DNA from: Carnegiea gigantea | Lineage: Eukaryota; Streptophyta; Magnoliopsida; Caryophyllales; Cactaceae | Length of the DNA: 64,000 nt | Direction of reading: 5' to 3' | Assembly (NCBI GenBank): GCA_029747015.1 | Contig: JAKOGI010001962.1 | Span: forward strand, 62,001 to 126,000 | Shown here: positions 46,847 to 60,424 of the stretch, in pieces | Layout of the letters: the number at the start of each line of letters is the position of its first letter | Position numbering within the stretch: the first letter of the stretch is position 1 | Made by a program: the position numbers and the translations under genes | Notes under the pieces: model-generated | Told to the model about the DNA's origin: nothing | The model's database searches: none | The model's input: only the letters and a program-made list of their open reading frames with translations

Positions 46847-47414
46847 TAGGGCTGGTAAAAATTCGAGTCTAGGTCGATTCAAATCCGGATAAATTGGACA
46901 TTTAGACAAAAAATTCATACTCGAACCCTGTTCGAATCATAAATTGGACACTTTGGTAAGACTTGGACCCGAATATCCAATGACCAGACCTGGTTGTCTG
47001 AATGTCCGAACTTTTAATATGATTTTGGATATTTTAACTGAAATTTTGTGTGATCAAACACAAACACAAATACGAAGCTGAACAGGAATCCGATTTTTTA
47101 CTGTCCAAAGTCGGTTGTTCGAAATTGTTTTATAAAATTTTTTAGAGAATTTGGTCCAAAATTACACATAAATATAGTTGCCCAATATCTGAATCTGGTA
47201 GTCTGATTGTCCGAATTTATCCAAACCCGAAATTGTTAAAAAATCCCCACAACCCAAACTTGAATGCCCAAACCTGAGCCCCATTCGGATTTAAATTCGG
47301 ACATGAATGGTTGTCCGAATTTTAAATTTGAACATAAATTTTGTGACCGTATCCGATTTTTTTCGAATTAGATAAATTCGAGTAATCAGATCGGACATAT
47401 TTTTGCCAGCCCTA
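46847..47414. mobile_element. hAT-type MITE with perfect 8-bp target duplication
   Basis: Ends TAGGGCTGGTAAAAAT and, inverted, TAGGGCTGGCAAAAAT differ at one base. The 8-bp sequence GTCATTGT flanks both sides (46839-46846 and 47415-47422). Length 568 bp, non-coding, with many GTCCGAAT-like internal motifs in both orientations. An 8-bp duplication and TAGGG termini fit the hAT superfamily. Confidence 0.88.
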
Positions 47415-47422
47415 GTCATTGT

Positions 47423-49119
47423 CGATGAAATATGTATTATTTGATGATTGGAAGAGATACTAATAATTAGCATATACGGTTGCATCTTCGATTTTAATTT
47501 CGTCCTTAGTTTATGGGTTGGTGAAGGAATCAACAAGTATTGATACCCTTGGTGCAACTTTAATTTGTGTCATTTGAGACATTGACTCGCTTAAAATAAG
47601 TTGCATCTTATATTTGCTTGAGATGATACATTATGTATTTAAGTATGTGCACAAAACTAATTCTGTGATAATAATAGTGATGATGAATCTAGTTATATGT
47701 CAACTAACTAAAATACAATTACAATTTACTTCATGTCAAATGAGAGGAAAATATAAAGGCGAACACTGAATTATTCGGCTAAATAAAAAAAAAAAAAAAC
47801 TATGTTCGTAAATTTTATAGGACAAGCAATGGTCCACAACATAAGTAGACTAAGCAAATACGTTAAAGGCATTGACATTCACTGAAAATAATTTTTTTTG
47901 AATACAATCATCTTATAGTAAGTTATTGCGGAATAATTGACATGACGAAAAGAAGTAAAATCCAAAATGAAATCTCCTGATAAATTATGTGAAAACACTT
48001 AATTATATCGAATAATCTAAAACCTAATGGTGACATCTCGTCCTACCCAAAGGCTTCTCCTAAAAGTCGTGTTCAGTTTGTAGTATCCAACTTGAATATT
48101 CGAACTTTTTCCATTGGACCATGTGTTAGAGTTAGGCATGTATCAAAATTACATGACTTGTGCCTTCTAATTTGATGTTATTATTTTCTTATTAAAATGT
48201 TAATTCCTAAATCAGTGAATGCACGTATGATGCATTTTTCCCAGTTGAGTTATTGATATGACACCTTTAATTTGTTTATTTAATTCTGAAATAGTAACTT
48301 TATATAAATGAAGAATCACTTTTAGTTTTCAAAATAAAAAAATAAATCCACCTATGCATTCATCTTGAAGATTTCAATGTTTACATAAAATTAGATTATT
48401 AATATGATAGGACAAATTATGCCTACGACAACAACCCTCATAATGTCTAGTACAGATCCTGCTCATATGAACAGAGTATAGGGAGATTCATGCATGGATA
48501 TCTTACAACACAATATTAGCTGTCCTCACTCCGCAATAGCCATAATGTAACAATACCGACATAATTAATCCTTTTCGAAGTTACATATAGTTAGGTCTTG
48601 AATCTAATATTTATTCTAAAAGAGATCAATAAAGACGAGAGATAGCTAGAATTTATAACCCACAAGTTTTTCGTTGTTGAATTATATTCTATCACAGCGT
48701 AACGTATTGATTATGAACCAAACTACAATTTGTATGTTAGGTATAATTGTCGTATATATGCATGGTGATTGGAATACGATATGATTGGAGCGAGAATCCA
48801 TATGGTTAATTTGACATGTTTGTGATAAATATATGCTCAACAGAGAACCTTCGACTTGTATGAGATTACTAGAAGAGAAAAGGCGAATTAATGATACTAC
48901 AAACAATTGATCACAAAACTGAACGATTATTTTTAACAACGCGTTTTATACAAATTACTCCCCATTTTATTGCCAAGGGCAAGTCGACTAATGACTATAT
49001 GGTAATTCGGAGGCAATCATCTCCCCACTACATATATGGACCATTAGAAACGAAATTGAAGGGAAAAAGAAGTAATCCCACTACCGAGCCATGGACTTCC
49101 TTCCCTCTACTAAGCCCTC

Positions 49120-49150
<31 letters not shown>

Positions 49151-49304
49151 ATCGAACTTAGGGTTGACCCCAACACTTATATGTACATAACTCAAAAAAA
49201 ACGAAATATAAAAAAGAGTCCCCCCATGAGAATTACATTACATTACCGATTAAACTTAGCTTGAAAAGAATTTTAATTAACCCTTTTTTTTAATCCCCTC
49301 AGTT
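47423..49304. other. Intergenic and nitrate reductase 3' flank
   Basis: A C-run joined to an A-run lies at about 49120-49151. The last 100-200 bp probably encode the nitrate reductase 3' UTR. No other gene is supported. Confidence 0.5.
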
Positions 49305-51912
49305 TTAGAAGATCAAGAGCTGTTCTTTGATATCGTAACCCATCTTCTGCAAGTTGGGCTGGACCGCGAACTGGATCATGGGCAGGGGCCCGCACGTGAG
49401 CGCTAGCACGTCCTTACCTGCCGCTGGCACGTGATCTCTTAGAATACTTTCCGTGATAAATCCGGTGTCATATTGCCACCCTTGGGTAATACTCTTCTCC
49501 ACCACGTACCACACTTTGACCCTGTCCTTGTGCTCCTCCGCCCATTGATCAAGCTCCTCTCTCAGTAGAATATCGTTCTCCGTCCGATTGGCGTACACCA
49601 CGTACATCTCAGTGTCGTCCTCAGGGTCCTTTAGTATGGCCTGCATCACCTGATAAATAGGGGTGATCCCCGTCCCACCAGCGATCATTGCCAGCTTCTT
49701 AGCGAACTTTGTCTTCCCATGGACCGAGAAGTTTCCTTTTCCGGTGTACTCAATGTGTCCCAATGGGCCCTTCACTTCAAGGATCGAGCCCAATTCGAGA
49801 GAGTCTAAGTATTGTGACATGAGTCCACCGTGGGGGAACCTAGGATGCTGTCCCTTAAAATAAATCTTAACTACTAGGTCAAAATACCCGACCTCATCGA
49901 TAGATGAGGTTGGAGTGTAGGCTCTCATGCAGAGCTTATTGTCGATCGTCGCACACAAGAATAAGTGCTTGCCTACAGCCAATCCCAATACCTGATCCTC
50001 CGAAGGCAATGCGAATCTAAACCTCCTGACATCATGAGAGATCGAGACCTTCTCGATGAGTTTGCATGGGACCCTCTCACGTGGGTCAATCAACGTCACG
50101 TTCTTAAGTGGCGCCGCCTCGGTTATCGGGGCCAAGTACTGGGTCCCACCGTGGAGCGAGTTCCCAGGGGTGCTCGAATCGGAGGTGTAACCCGTTGTCA
50201 TCAGCTCACCGATTCTGTAGTCTTCTAGAAGCTTCTTGGCCTTGTCGGAGTGGATGGCGTCGAACTCCTCCGTGCAGTCCGTGCCGGCGTTGATGAGGAT
50301 ACTATCTGGGCCGCCCGGGTGGTCCTTGAGGAACGGGGTGGCGTCGTACACCTGGCCTCGGACAACGATCCATGCTGACTCGGCCGAGTTGTGCTTCTTC
50401 ACCTCGGACATTGAGTACATCTTTGAGGCAGTGTTCATGAACGGTGTTGAGGCCGTCCTCTTTAGGGTCAAGCCACCCGCATCCTCGAAATGGCGCTCTC
50501 GGGCCATCCATCCGCCCGATTTGTTTCCGGGTTGGGTCGGGTGCTCGAACACGATACCAATCTCTCCCCTGTGTGGCCTGCACACGTTGGTCTTGACCCG
50601 GAACCAGCAGTTGTTCATCATCCCCTGCACGTGGTCATCGCACAATCGTCAACTATTTTCCAACATTTACACTATTATGTCATGTTCAGCAAAATTAGAC
50701 GTTTAGATATAGCAGATAGTAGTTCAGGTAATAAATAGTAGTTTAAATAGCAGATAATATTTTTAATTTAACTGTTAGCTAATAGCTGTTTAAATTAGCA
50801 ATTGAGACTAATATGTTTGGTAAATTTAGTTTTTATGTTAGCTGATTAATGTAAATTGACATAAAAGGATATAGATAATTTTCAAAAATAAAATTTTTAA
50901 AGGATATTTTTTGGTTAAAAAATATAAAACGCTATTTTTAAATGTCAAACATTAATACTATTAGATTTTCAAAAATGCTGCTTAAAACGCTAAACGCTAC
51001 TTGAAATGATAGTCAAAATACTAATTTATCGAACACTAAAAATTAATTAATTAGTGTATTAACCTGGTCAAAACATTAAACGCTAACCAAAACGCTGTTG
51101 CCGAGCACGACCTATATTTTTTTAGATGTTTAAATTTACATACGGATATAATTTACAAAAATTGAACATTGATCTCTCTTATATTAGGCCTTATTATTAT
51201 CTGTACTTATTTATCCGTAGAAAATAATTTTATTAGTTAAAGCGAAAATATTATTCAACAAAGTTATTGAGCACTAATCATAGGATTAAAATTGACAGAC
51301 AGCTATAAAAATTTAGGATGTCAATATATAATTGAAGCTAATTTGGTTGCCTAATGGGTGTTGTCTTTTAAACTAATAATAGACCAATTAAAGAGCAGTA
51401 CTTCAAGTTGGACTAAACATTTTAAACCGTGGGCCGTGAATGGTTGGTTTGGGGTTGGACTTTGAATTGATTAAATCACAATTCAAAAGACGTGGTGTTA
51501 AGGCGGCTGAAAAGTGCCCAATTTCCACAATTGCCGGAGGTAGGTGCCATGAGTGTGGAATCAAGTGCGCCCAACCCCACAGATATGATATAGAGCATAG
51601 GCTTTAGCTTGGACAAAAACTTCAAAAATGATACACACTTCAATTTTAAAATAAGTCTTAGGGACAAACGAAGTATGTTTTAAAACAAATTGCTAATGAG
51701 TAATGACACCCTAAGTTTCTTGGCAATTTCTTATGTGCTTTTGGGAATACATACTCTCGTTATTCACGTGTATATATTTTTCATGTATGTATTTGTCATA
51801 TATTCATTTTTTTAATATATATATTTAATGATGTGACTCATGGAAGTATATGCTCCTGGGAGCATGATATACATATTGAAGTTTCTTACCCAAGATATTA
51901 TTCGTATTATTG

Positions 51913-52007
<95 letters not shown>

Positions 52008-55000
52008 AATAATTATATTTTTATTTGTAGTATTTTATGACGACTAAATTATTGATACCCTGAAAAATAAATTATTCGTAAATTGAAAGCTACAATAATA
52101 TGTACCGACGCCGGTCCATTTTCAAACAAATCAACCTAGTTCACCCAATAGACACGCTTAAGGACCAACATTGAATTAAAAAAAATACGAACTTCTCCCT
52201 ACGTACTGCACTATGTCCTGTTACTTTGGCATTTTTCACAATCTTAGTTGCACGGAATCAAATATAGAATCTTGACCTATCCACTTAAAAGATTAGTGCT
52301 TGAATTTTTTCTATATTGTGTGGAAAGCATACATTATTATAGAACAAATTCAAATATGAGAATCTAATGTTAACGTTTGTAAATATTAGATGATTAATCA
52401 AAAACTCACGTTAAAATTTAAAGTTTGGATTATTGTAACGATAAACTTACCATGACATTCCAAATAAGCTTTTCAGGTTGAGTGTTAAGGGTTTCATCCC
52501 AAGCTCGTACTGCAATCTCTTTGGCACCAAGCAAGTCAAGCACCTCCACTTCTAGTGACCAAAAACACCAACACCAGAATTTTCCATATCTGTTTCCTTT
52601 CTCAGGGTGGTCCAAGTTGCAAACTTGCCATGTTTCTCCTCCGTCCATTGTCACTTCCACTCGTGTCACTTTTTTACCTCCTCCTGTTCAATTATCACAA
52701 ATCAAATATATTAATCACCTTTAATTAAAAAACGACACCACTCATATAATTCTACATGTAAAATTTTTACTTTTCACAAATTTACCAAAAAAAAAGAAAT
52801 GTAATACAATTATTTGTTTCAATAGAAATATACAGATAGTTATAGTCTCTTAAAATCAGTCTCTCTATAGATAAATATGCATATAGAGATAAAGTTATTT
52901 ATATTTAAATTTTTTTAGATCATGTAAAAGTAAAATTTATACTAAAAAGTGATGGTAATAGTGTTGTTGCATAGTAATGAAGCACAAAATTCTTTAAAAT
53001 TTTTTTGAACAACTATTTCATCGAATTATTGACGGCCCATAAAAAATATGAAGGGATTATTTTGAAAGGGTAAGAAAAGTGCGTGTGGATCACGTGGTCG
53101 GCATAGATGTGACCGGAAAGATGTGTAGGGCCCCTAGTCAAGGGCCAACAGGAGGGGACATAACCTTTGGAGAGGATGAAAAACTAAAATCGGCCTTTGC
53201 AGCCTTTAGAAAACCATACCAAGTGGATGTGAGGCAACCCGGCAGAAAATGCTACTTTGGCTCCTTCTGGGAAAATGTTTTCTCGGATTATTAATTATTC
53301 CCATGGACCTTGGGGGTGGTTTTAATTATTATGTATTATATATTATATTATTCCCAAAAAGCATATGAAAACGCCCTCTCCGGCATTACTATTCAAACCA
53401 ATTGCAGGAGAGAGAAGATACTACTTACTAAAATCTCTCTTTCTCAGTGTACGTACAATATATAAGCCAAAAAAAAGTCGTTTCTTTGTTTTTCTTGGTA
53501 AGTTTAATATTTTTATATAATTATGATAATGAAGATGCTAAAAACAATTATTAATATGTGACTTTATTATAAAAGGTGTGAGGTAATCATATTCTCTAAT
53601 TCATATTCTAGTTGGGTTAATGTAATTGGACTTTGTTACCTTTTCAAGATTTTCATGTTGTACCCTTTCTTTTTAATATTGGACCATGTACTTAGGGCAT
53701 CAATTTCCCTTTTCATACTAATAGGTGTCAGTTTTTACAGTTTAAGATTTAAATTATTTTTCTACAATCTATTTGAGGTAAAACTTGATCTAGCTACTCG
53801 ATCGTAGCTAATCATAGGAATTAATGCTTATGCAATTAAGAAATACGAAAAATATGGAAATATGAAATATACTAACCAGAATAGGCATAGCCTCTCATGG
53901 TATAAGGGCGTTGGGTAGTCCATGCATTAATGGGCAAGATCTCCTGGTGGCATGGCGTTGTTATTACCGAGTTTATGTTTAACTCATTGATAATGTACTC
54001 CGGCTTGTACCACCATGCTGCAAAATTGTACATACATGCATTAATTTATGTTTATAACTTAAGATCTAACATAACATTAATCAAACAAAAAGAAAAAGAA
54101 AAAAGTAATGTTACAATTTGAGCCACTAGTTTAGACTTTTAGTTAAGTTGGCTCGGAATGATACCTTCGGAATTGGCAAGCTCGGCATCGACGTGGGAAG
54201 GGAGGACTCTGTTGTCCTTATAATGGTAGTAGTTATCAGACTCAGCGGTGGTCACGATGATCCTTTTGAGCCACTTGACCATCCGGCCGCCTATGAACCC
54301 GGGTATGATCATCCGCACGGGGAACCCGTGATCCGGAGTCAACCGCTCACCATTTTGCATGTATGCCAAGATAATATCCCGGGCCGGGTCCATGGCGAAC
54401 TCCTTCTTGATACTGGTCCCATACTTGGACCCGCCCCCTCCAGGAAGGTCCTCGGCGCCCTCAAAACACACGTTGAGGGCGCCCTTCTTGGAACTCATAA
54501 TGCCGCACCTCTTGAGCACGTCCCTTAGTGGGACCCCTCGCCACACCGAGGTGGACACCGCTGCTGACCCCCAGTTGAACCCTATGGTCTGCTTGACCAT
54601 GTTCTGCTCCTTGCGCCTGTTTCCCGCACATACCAGCGAGACCGGGAACTCTCGGCTCTGAAACTCGTTCACCAGCTGGTCCATGGTGAGCCGGGTTGGT
54701 CGTTTGACCCACCCGGTCACCTCCACGGTCCAATCCTCCCACCTGGCGTGAGGGACTGGACCGTGGTTCCGCACATAGTGCAGCGGAACCGGGGTTATGA
54801 ACCCGTGGTGCATCAAACGAGTCAGGGGAGGCTCCGAATTAAACGGGTGTTTCCCCGTGAGGCGGATCATGGACGGGTTCCTCTCGATCCAATAATCCGC
54901 AGTTCCCTCATCTCGGCTGTCGTGAACGGACGGCTCCAATTCGTTGCTCCCTTTCTTGATCAACTCCTTCAACTCCTCGGCCATCTCTTTTTCGTCATCA

Positions 55001-55191
55001 TCATCTTCGTCACTGGAATAATACTTGTTCCCATTTTCCTTCGGGTCGGGTTGCGGGACCTTCATGTAGGAATTCGGGTTGTTGTAGGTTCGACTGGGCG
55101 AGTTGGCCCGGTGGGCAGAGAATGTGGGGTGGACGACGCCGTTTAGGCCGTTAGGCTGCAGGCGATACTGTCTATCAACAGAGGCCGCCAT
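49305..55191 (-). CDS. NIA: Nitrate reductase [NAD(P)H]
   Basis: Four exons on the complement: 55191-54165, 54017-53877, 52683-52451, 50624-49305; 906 aa, the full length expected. It reduces nitrate to nitrite in the cytosol, the first step of nitrate assimilation. Order: acidic N-terminus (59-69); Moco domain with VCAGNRR, whose Cys is C188; dimerisation domain (AWWYKPEYI onward); hinge 1 with RTAST (523-527), where S526 fits the R-x-x-S-x-P site used by 14-3-3 inactivation; cytochrome b5 with heme ligands H569 (HPGG) and H592; FAD domain with RAYTPTS (701-707); NADH domain with GGTGI (783-787) and CGPLPMI (878-884). All key residues are present and no frameshift is seen. Introns are 147, 1193 and 1826 bp; three introns is the common dicot structure. 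Intron 3 contains a MITE near the exon 4 acceptor. NADH versus NADPH preference is not decided here. Confidence 0.97.
50685..51112. mobile_element. MITE in nitrate reductase intron 3
   Basis: GTCATGTTCAGCAAAATTAG (left) and GTTGCCGAGCACGACC (right) are inverted with several mismatches. The interior is AT-rich, with repeats of AATAGCAGATA and AACGCTAAACGCT. A second copy, inverted, is at about 56443-56772. The likely duplication (CTATTAT versus CTATATT) is imperfect. Confidence 0.55.
51910..52016. repeat. (TA)n(TG)n(ATA)n compound microsatellite in intron 3
   Basis: TA units from about 51918, then TG units, then ATA units to about 52010. Confidence 0.85.
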
Positions 55192-55386
55192 TTGTGAAGA
55201 ATGAAAATTTTACAAGAGAATGAAATTAAGAAGGCTAGCTAGGCCAGGAGGAAAATTAAAAAAAAGAAAAAGATTATAAAGAAAGAAGGCTAAGCTTCTT
55301 TCCCTGTCTTATTCTTCTTCCTCAGTTTCTATGGGCCTTTCTATTTCAGTGGGAAATTATTTCTAGGAGTAGGGAACCTTCGGTTT

Positions 55387-55394
55387 CTTATATA
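55387..55394 (-). promoter_or_regulatory. Putative TATA box of nitrate reductase
   Basis: TATATAAG on the minus strand, about 195 bp before the ATG at 55191, which would leave a 5' UTR of roughly 160 bases. Confidence 0.55.
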
Positions 55395-56442
55395 GCCACA
55401 TGGGGGCTCCATCTCCATATTTTTAATTTTAATTTTAATTTTTCCAACCAAAAAAAAAAAAAAACAAATAATTGAGAAACCTTGCAACATGGCAAAAGAT
55501 AAATCCCACGGTGGGCGTTTTAACCGGTCCCGCCCTCTCCTCTCCAGTCTCTATATATGTAAAATCAATACAAAACAAAAGAAAAAGAAATTCTGCATAT
55601 TTGTACTTAACTTTCATAAAATTATATTAAAAAAGGAAATACGCGCAATATAACGTGGGTTTTAAGGGGTGGAAATGAAAATTTGTAGAATGAGAAATGG
55701 GACATGCAAAATATATGCGGAGGAGGAAATACAGAGAGAGCTAGTAAAAATGCACCAATTCTATTAAAATATTACAATTTATTGACAATGTATTTGTTGT
55801 ATATTATTGCTGAGTAGCTTATCATGTTAATTTTGTTAATTCTTTTACTGGTTTTAATTTCGGTGTATTTTAGATACTTGTTTATATTGTTTTTAGTTTT
55901 TACGTTTGACGATTAACTAACAAATAAAAACAGAGAGAGGGGGCAAGTTGTGCTGAGTTACAAGCGCACAATTGGCAGCCATAGCATGCACTAGCAACAG
56001 TAAATTACACTTCTTGATGCGGATATATCCATGCTTGTGAATCACATGAATTATGCCCCAGTCAAGGATCCATGGATATTTTCACCCCAAAAAAAAAAAA
56101 AGTATCCATAGATATTAACATATGTAAGGACTGCATTTATTCTGATTTAAGACTGGAATATTTTGTTAGCTATGATTCTATTCTTGCATGATTGCTATCA
56201 CATTGATTACCATAATAGAAGTACAATATCATAACCAACATAATTTGTTGATTTGCTCCTTTATTATTAGTTAATCATTGAGTAAAAATGTATTTAAACT
56301 TTTTTTCATGAGTTATGGGTATGTTCTTCTCAATTTATCATAAACAGTTTATTATTGATCATTGCTAATGAGTATTGACAAGTGGTGGCCAATCTATGTT
56401 GACTAGTATCTATCAATGCTCATGGGTGTTGATGATTTCTAA
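55395..56442. other. Nitrate reductase upstream region, no gene seen
   Basis: Probably includes the nitrate reductase promoter. Degenerate TTGACTAGTATCTATCAATG-like repeats lie at about 56340-56430. Confidence 0.45.
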
Positions 56443-56772
56443 ACTATGGTCGCATCTAGTATTTCAAACAGTGTTATTGAAAATCCAATAGTGTTAACTT
56501 TTGATATTTAAAAGTCAAAAGTAGTGTTTCATATTTTTTATCCAAAAATACCCATTTGAAATTTTATCTTTGAAAATTATTTATATTTTTCAATGAATCG
56601 GCTAACTGAATAACTAAATTTACCGAACATATTCACTTCAACCGCCCGTCTAGACAGCTATCCGTAAACAACTAAATTGAAACAGCTACCTGTTATGTAA
56701 ACAGTTATCTATTACATACTTGAACCACAATCTACTACCTAAATAGCTAGTTTTGTCGAACATGAGCGATAA
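56443..56772. mobile_element. Second copy of the intron 3 MITE family
   Basis: The right end CTAGTTTTGTCGAACATGAG (about 56741-56765) is the reverse complement of the left end at 50685. The left end is decayed. The interior shares AGTGTTTCATATTTTT and AACAGCTACCTG style motifs. Confidence 0.45.
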
Positions 56773-58995
56773 TTACAAAATATGACTAAAGAGTGTTAAT
56801 TGATACTAATTAATGATCAATGTTAAATATTAATAATAGGTATTGATCATATGTATTTGTAGTATTGGTCATAATTGTTTACTTCTTTTGAGAAATACAG
56901 AATTGGCAATTTGAGTCCATATATTAGTTGGATGAATTGCAGTACTAGTACATTATAATATAATATGGTCAGTTCATCATGCTAGCTATGCGGATCTGGC
57001 CAATATAATTGCCTCATTTGTTAATTAACAAGCTGGCATGGACATTGTATTTGTAATTGAGTTGTCCCCCCCCCCCCCCCAAACAAAACAATTATATTGC
57101 TTATCAACATGCTAATTGGAGCATCCTTATGGTACTATGTACCTTACAATCAGATTATCTAAATTCGTATAATAAACCTGCCTTGACCAAACCATAAATA
57201 AATTTTTTTCTTTTGTCAGTGACCAAACCATAAATAGTTAGGCATCTACATACTGACTGCATATGGATAGGCTATTTCACTTCAATTAAACAAAATAATC
57301 CTATATTTAAACTTTCTCAAATGATTCCGATGAGCCACGTACAAAAGATATATAGTATAGTATAATTATAATACAATGAGGGAGGGTGAAATCAAACATG
57401 AAACCTAATGTCCCTAAAATCTCAGTCCTAATCATTAGAATAAGTCCGATTGGTTAATTTTCTTAAAATGGATCCGTACAATATCACCCTTTTCCACATT
57501 CTTTTTTTTAAAAAAATTTCTCATGTTTAACTTCTGAGGTCAAAGTTTTTATAAACTTTGAGTATTAAATATATATTGATTTATAGTATGAAACTGTCGC
57601 TCTAAGAATTATGATAAAAAATACTTTCATATGGAATAATTATTATTGTAGAATTGTATTTATAATTTTTTATAATAAGGTAAACATATTCGTACAAATT
57701 ATCGGTTCAAAACCGTCTCATGCGTGAGTTATGATGAGACAAATTCTTAAGGATGACTTTTGAAGACCTTGAAATAAGTGGTAACGTACCTTAATTAGAG
57801 TGATTTCTCAATTTAAGAGTGATTACTACTATATTGGATAGTGACATTTATCATAATATCCCTAGTTAAATAAATTATTAGCCGTACTTATATATATTAA
57901 AAATCACCATAAATTTAAATATTCGTCCCATATTACCTCTGGAATAAAATGTTCCCATACTATACGTCCTAAGTTTATGTACGGCCAATAAGTTTTCATT
58001 AAACCAAACCAAAAAAAAAAAAAACCAATTTATATGATTCCCCTAATGAGTTCCATTGTTTCACGTATGTTTGCATGGGGCGGCTTCCCCTGGGTTTCCC
58101 GTCCCCATGTAAGTTGCAACGTCGTTACCGCACACGTTACGTACGTTGCACTAATACTATGTTTCCATTCACTTTCAAACCTAACCAAAAACTTAATTAA
58201 GACTTAATTACAAAAGTAAGAAAACCAAAAAGAATTGAAAACCATGAGCTAGTTAGCACTCCGATCCTACATAAAGCGAAAACAACCAGCCCAGATATTA
58301 ACTGTCTCAGATATTGCATGTTTATATAGGACCCCTCCTATTTTTAATACACCTTCATTTTAAATTTTATACCTAATAATTAGTTTAGCTAATCCCACTT
58401 TAAGCGTGAGGCTGGTTGTTAATTAAGCATCAAAGTCACTTTACTCCTCCGAGTGCATTTGCGCCAGTATTGTTGAAGTAGGCATCCACTTTGTGTGATT
58501 ACGTACGGGAACTTTCGGAAACATGTGTGGATTTACTGATGGTTTGTTTACCCGACATTCGAGTAATTATTTGGCAAATGATTGATTTTTGTGAGTATAC
58601 TATTCTTGCTTGAATATAATAAATGTCGATAGGAAAAAAATATATAGTAAAATACGGAGCTAGCATATAGCTAAGTTTAACTAGTTGCATTACATGCATG
58701 CATGTATTGCTAATATCTTTCTGACTATTAGATATATAATATTTTACAATCAGAGAAAAAAATGTAATACTCGTCTGATTATTGTGAAACAAAAACCCAT
58801 AAATACAAAAATAAAGAAAAGAAGAACCATCATGAAGAACACGATACCTATAAATGTATATATATCTATATATTTTTGTCCGTAGGTAAAGCACCACAAC
58901 ATCAATAATCGGAGTGATTCTAATTTTAAAAAGTTAGAAATGTTTTTTTTTTTTTTGGGTGGGTTGGTGGGGGGAGGGGTTGCTAGATAATGCAA
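56773..58995. other. Intergenic, no gene seen
   Basis: A C-run lies at about 57066-57080 and a SINE-like copy at 57350-57470. The frame at 58499-58897 is AT-rich with no domain. No gene is supported. Confidence 0.5.
57350..57470 (-). mobile_element. SINE-like element
   Basis: In the minus strand CTAATGATTAGGACTGAGA (box A-like, about 57440) is followed by GGTTTCATGTTTGATTTCAC (box B-like, about 57400) and CCTCCCTC. The spacing suits a tRNA-derived SINE. Confidence 0.45.
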
Positions 58996-59185
58996 TTACC
59001 GTTTAAGAACCAGCCCCCTCCCATGAATATCCTTTGAGTTTGAAGCGTGGATGCTGCAAAGGCTTCCCGATCTTACGCAATATAATAAATCAATATGGGG
59101 GTTGTTGAGATTCGAACTTGAGACCTTTTGTTCAGAAAGACTCTGATATCATGTTCAAGAACTAACTCAACGAAAAGTTTAAGGT
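58996..59185 (-). mobile_element. TRIM/SINE-like small retroelement, copy 2
   Basis: The minus strand reads TTGAGTTAGTTCTTGAACA, then TGATATCAGAGT (two bases off the tRNA-Met primer-binding site), then a box B-like AGTTCGAATCTC. The body shares TTTGCAGCATCCACGCTTCA with copy 1 at 1370-1605. Confidence 0.55.
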
Positions 59186-60424
59186 CATGGTTGAAGGTCA
59201 AGGAATGAATTTATATTCTAACAAGTACAAATGCAATTAATGACTTGGTTACTGCAGAGTATGAAGAACAAGGCAGTTTTATGTTCTTATAATTTTTCAT
59301 AACTTGCCCATTTGCAAGAGGCCTTAGTCAAGAAAATGACCATTTACCATTTCTAAACCTAAATAGCGTGCAAGCCTCATAACTAGTGCATATTTTTTTC
59401 ATCACAGGCTTTCACATAGGAATATTGAAAGTAGCTAGGAGAGATATTTCTTTTTGTCCAGTATTTTTCTTAATTTCTTCATTGCTTTTCTTTTCAAAAG
59501 ATAAAATACAAAACTTCATAAAAACTTCTTACAAAAATTTGACCTAAAATTATCTTATCTGATGATCGTATTATGTAACTCTAACAAAGAAAAAAAGACC
59601 ATAACTATTTGAGGCCGATATAGTTGATAGGACGACCTTACTTTTTTTCTTTTCTTTATTTTCTTTTTTGATCAATTGGACGACCTAGTTAAATATATAA
59701 GTCTTCGTTATTAATTATCTTTCTTTCCTGTAACACGATCGAGGAATTAATAAGCAGGCTCCTTTAAAAAAAAAAAAAAAAGAGCAGGCTATTATGATAT
59801 TTGATTATTAAAAATATACCATATTGGCGAAAGGTTTTCCTTTTTTTAAAGCAAGTGACATCCAACATTATAATATGGAAAAGTTTCTTTCTTTTCTTTG
59901 TTGGACCCATGACGTGCTTTTTCCACTACACGATCTTTGAGATCAACATTGGGTCTTTTGACTCATTATCTTGTACTCGTCCCTCATACTTTGGAGCTCA
60001 GAAAAAGTAAAGAAAAATACAGGGAAATAAACAATTATGTGTTGGACAGCAACGTACATTCACTAAATTACTAATAATACTATCATAATTAAGGCCGTTA
60101 ATTAGCAAATATTTGCCACCACGACGCACGGCGAGGCTTCTTGGACTGCCATGTCAACCCACGTCAGTTGACATGGAAATGCTAATTAAAAACACCCAGT
60201 CCAGTAAAAGAAGAATTATACACATAATTTTATAAATGATTTAAATTGCATATGTATATATTGCAAATGAGGGACTATAAGTGTATGTTATATATTTATT
60301 TTACGCAACTTACATTTCTTAGAACCTCATATTGTCCAACCCCGCTAGGTTTGTCTTCTTCATCTAATACACTTATTTTAAGACATAATAAAGACAAGAA
60401 TTTTTTGAATATTTACTCATGACC
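59186..60424. other. Intergenic, no gene seen
   Basis: AT-rich, no supported feature. Confidence 0.5.

Noticed and set aside
50108..50738. Plus-strand open frames over nitrate reductase exon 4
   Set aside because: Antisense shadows of a conserved coding exon without any domain of their own.
53079..53294. 71-residue plus-strand frame in nitrate reductase intron 2
   Set aside because: Slightly higher GC, but no domain, no splice partner and located in an intron on the opposite strand.
54148..55146. Plus-strand open frames over nitrate reductase exon 1
   Set aside because: Antisense shadows produced by GC-rich codon use.
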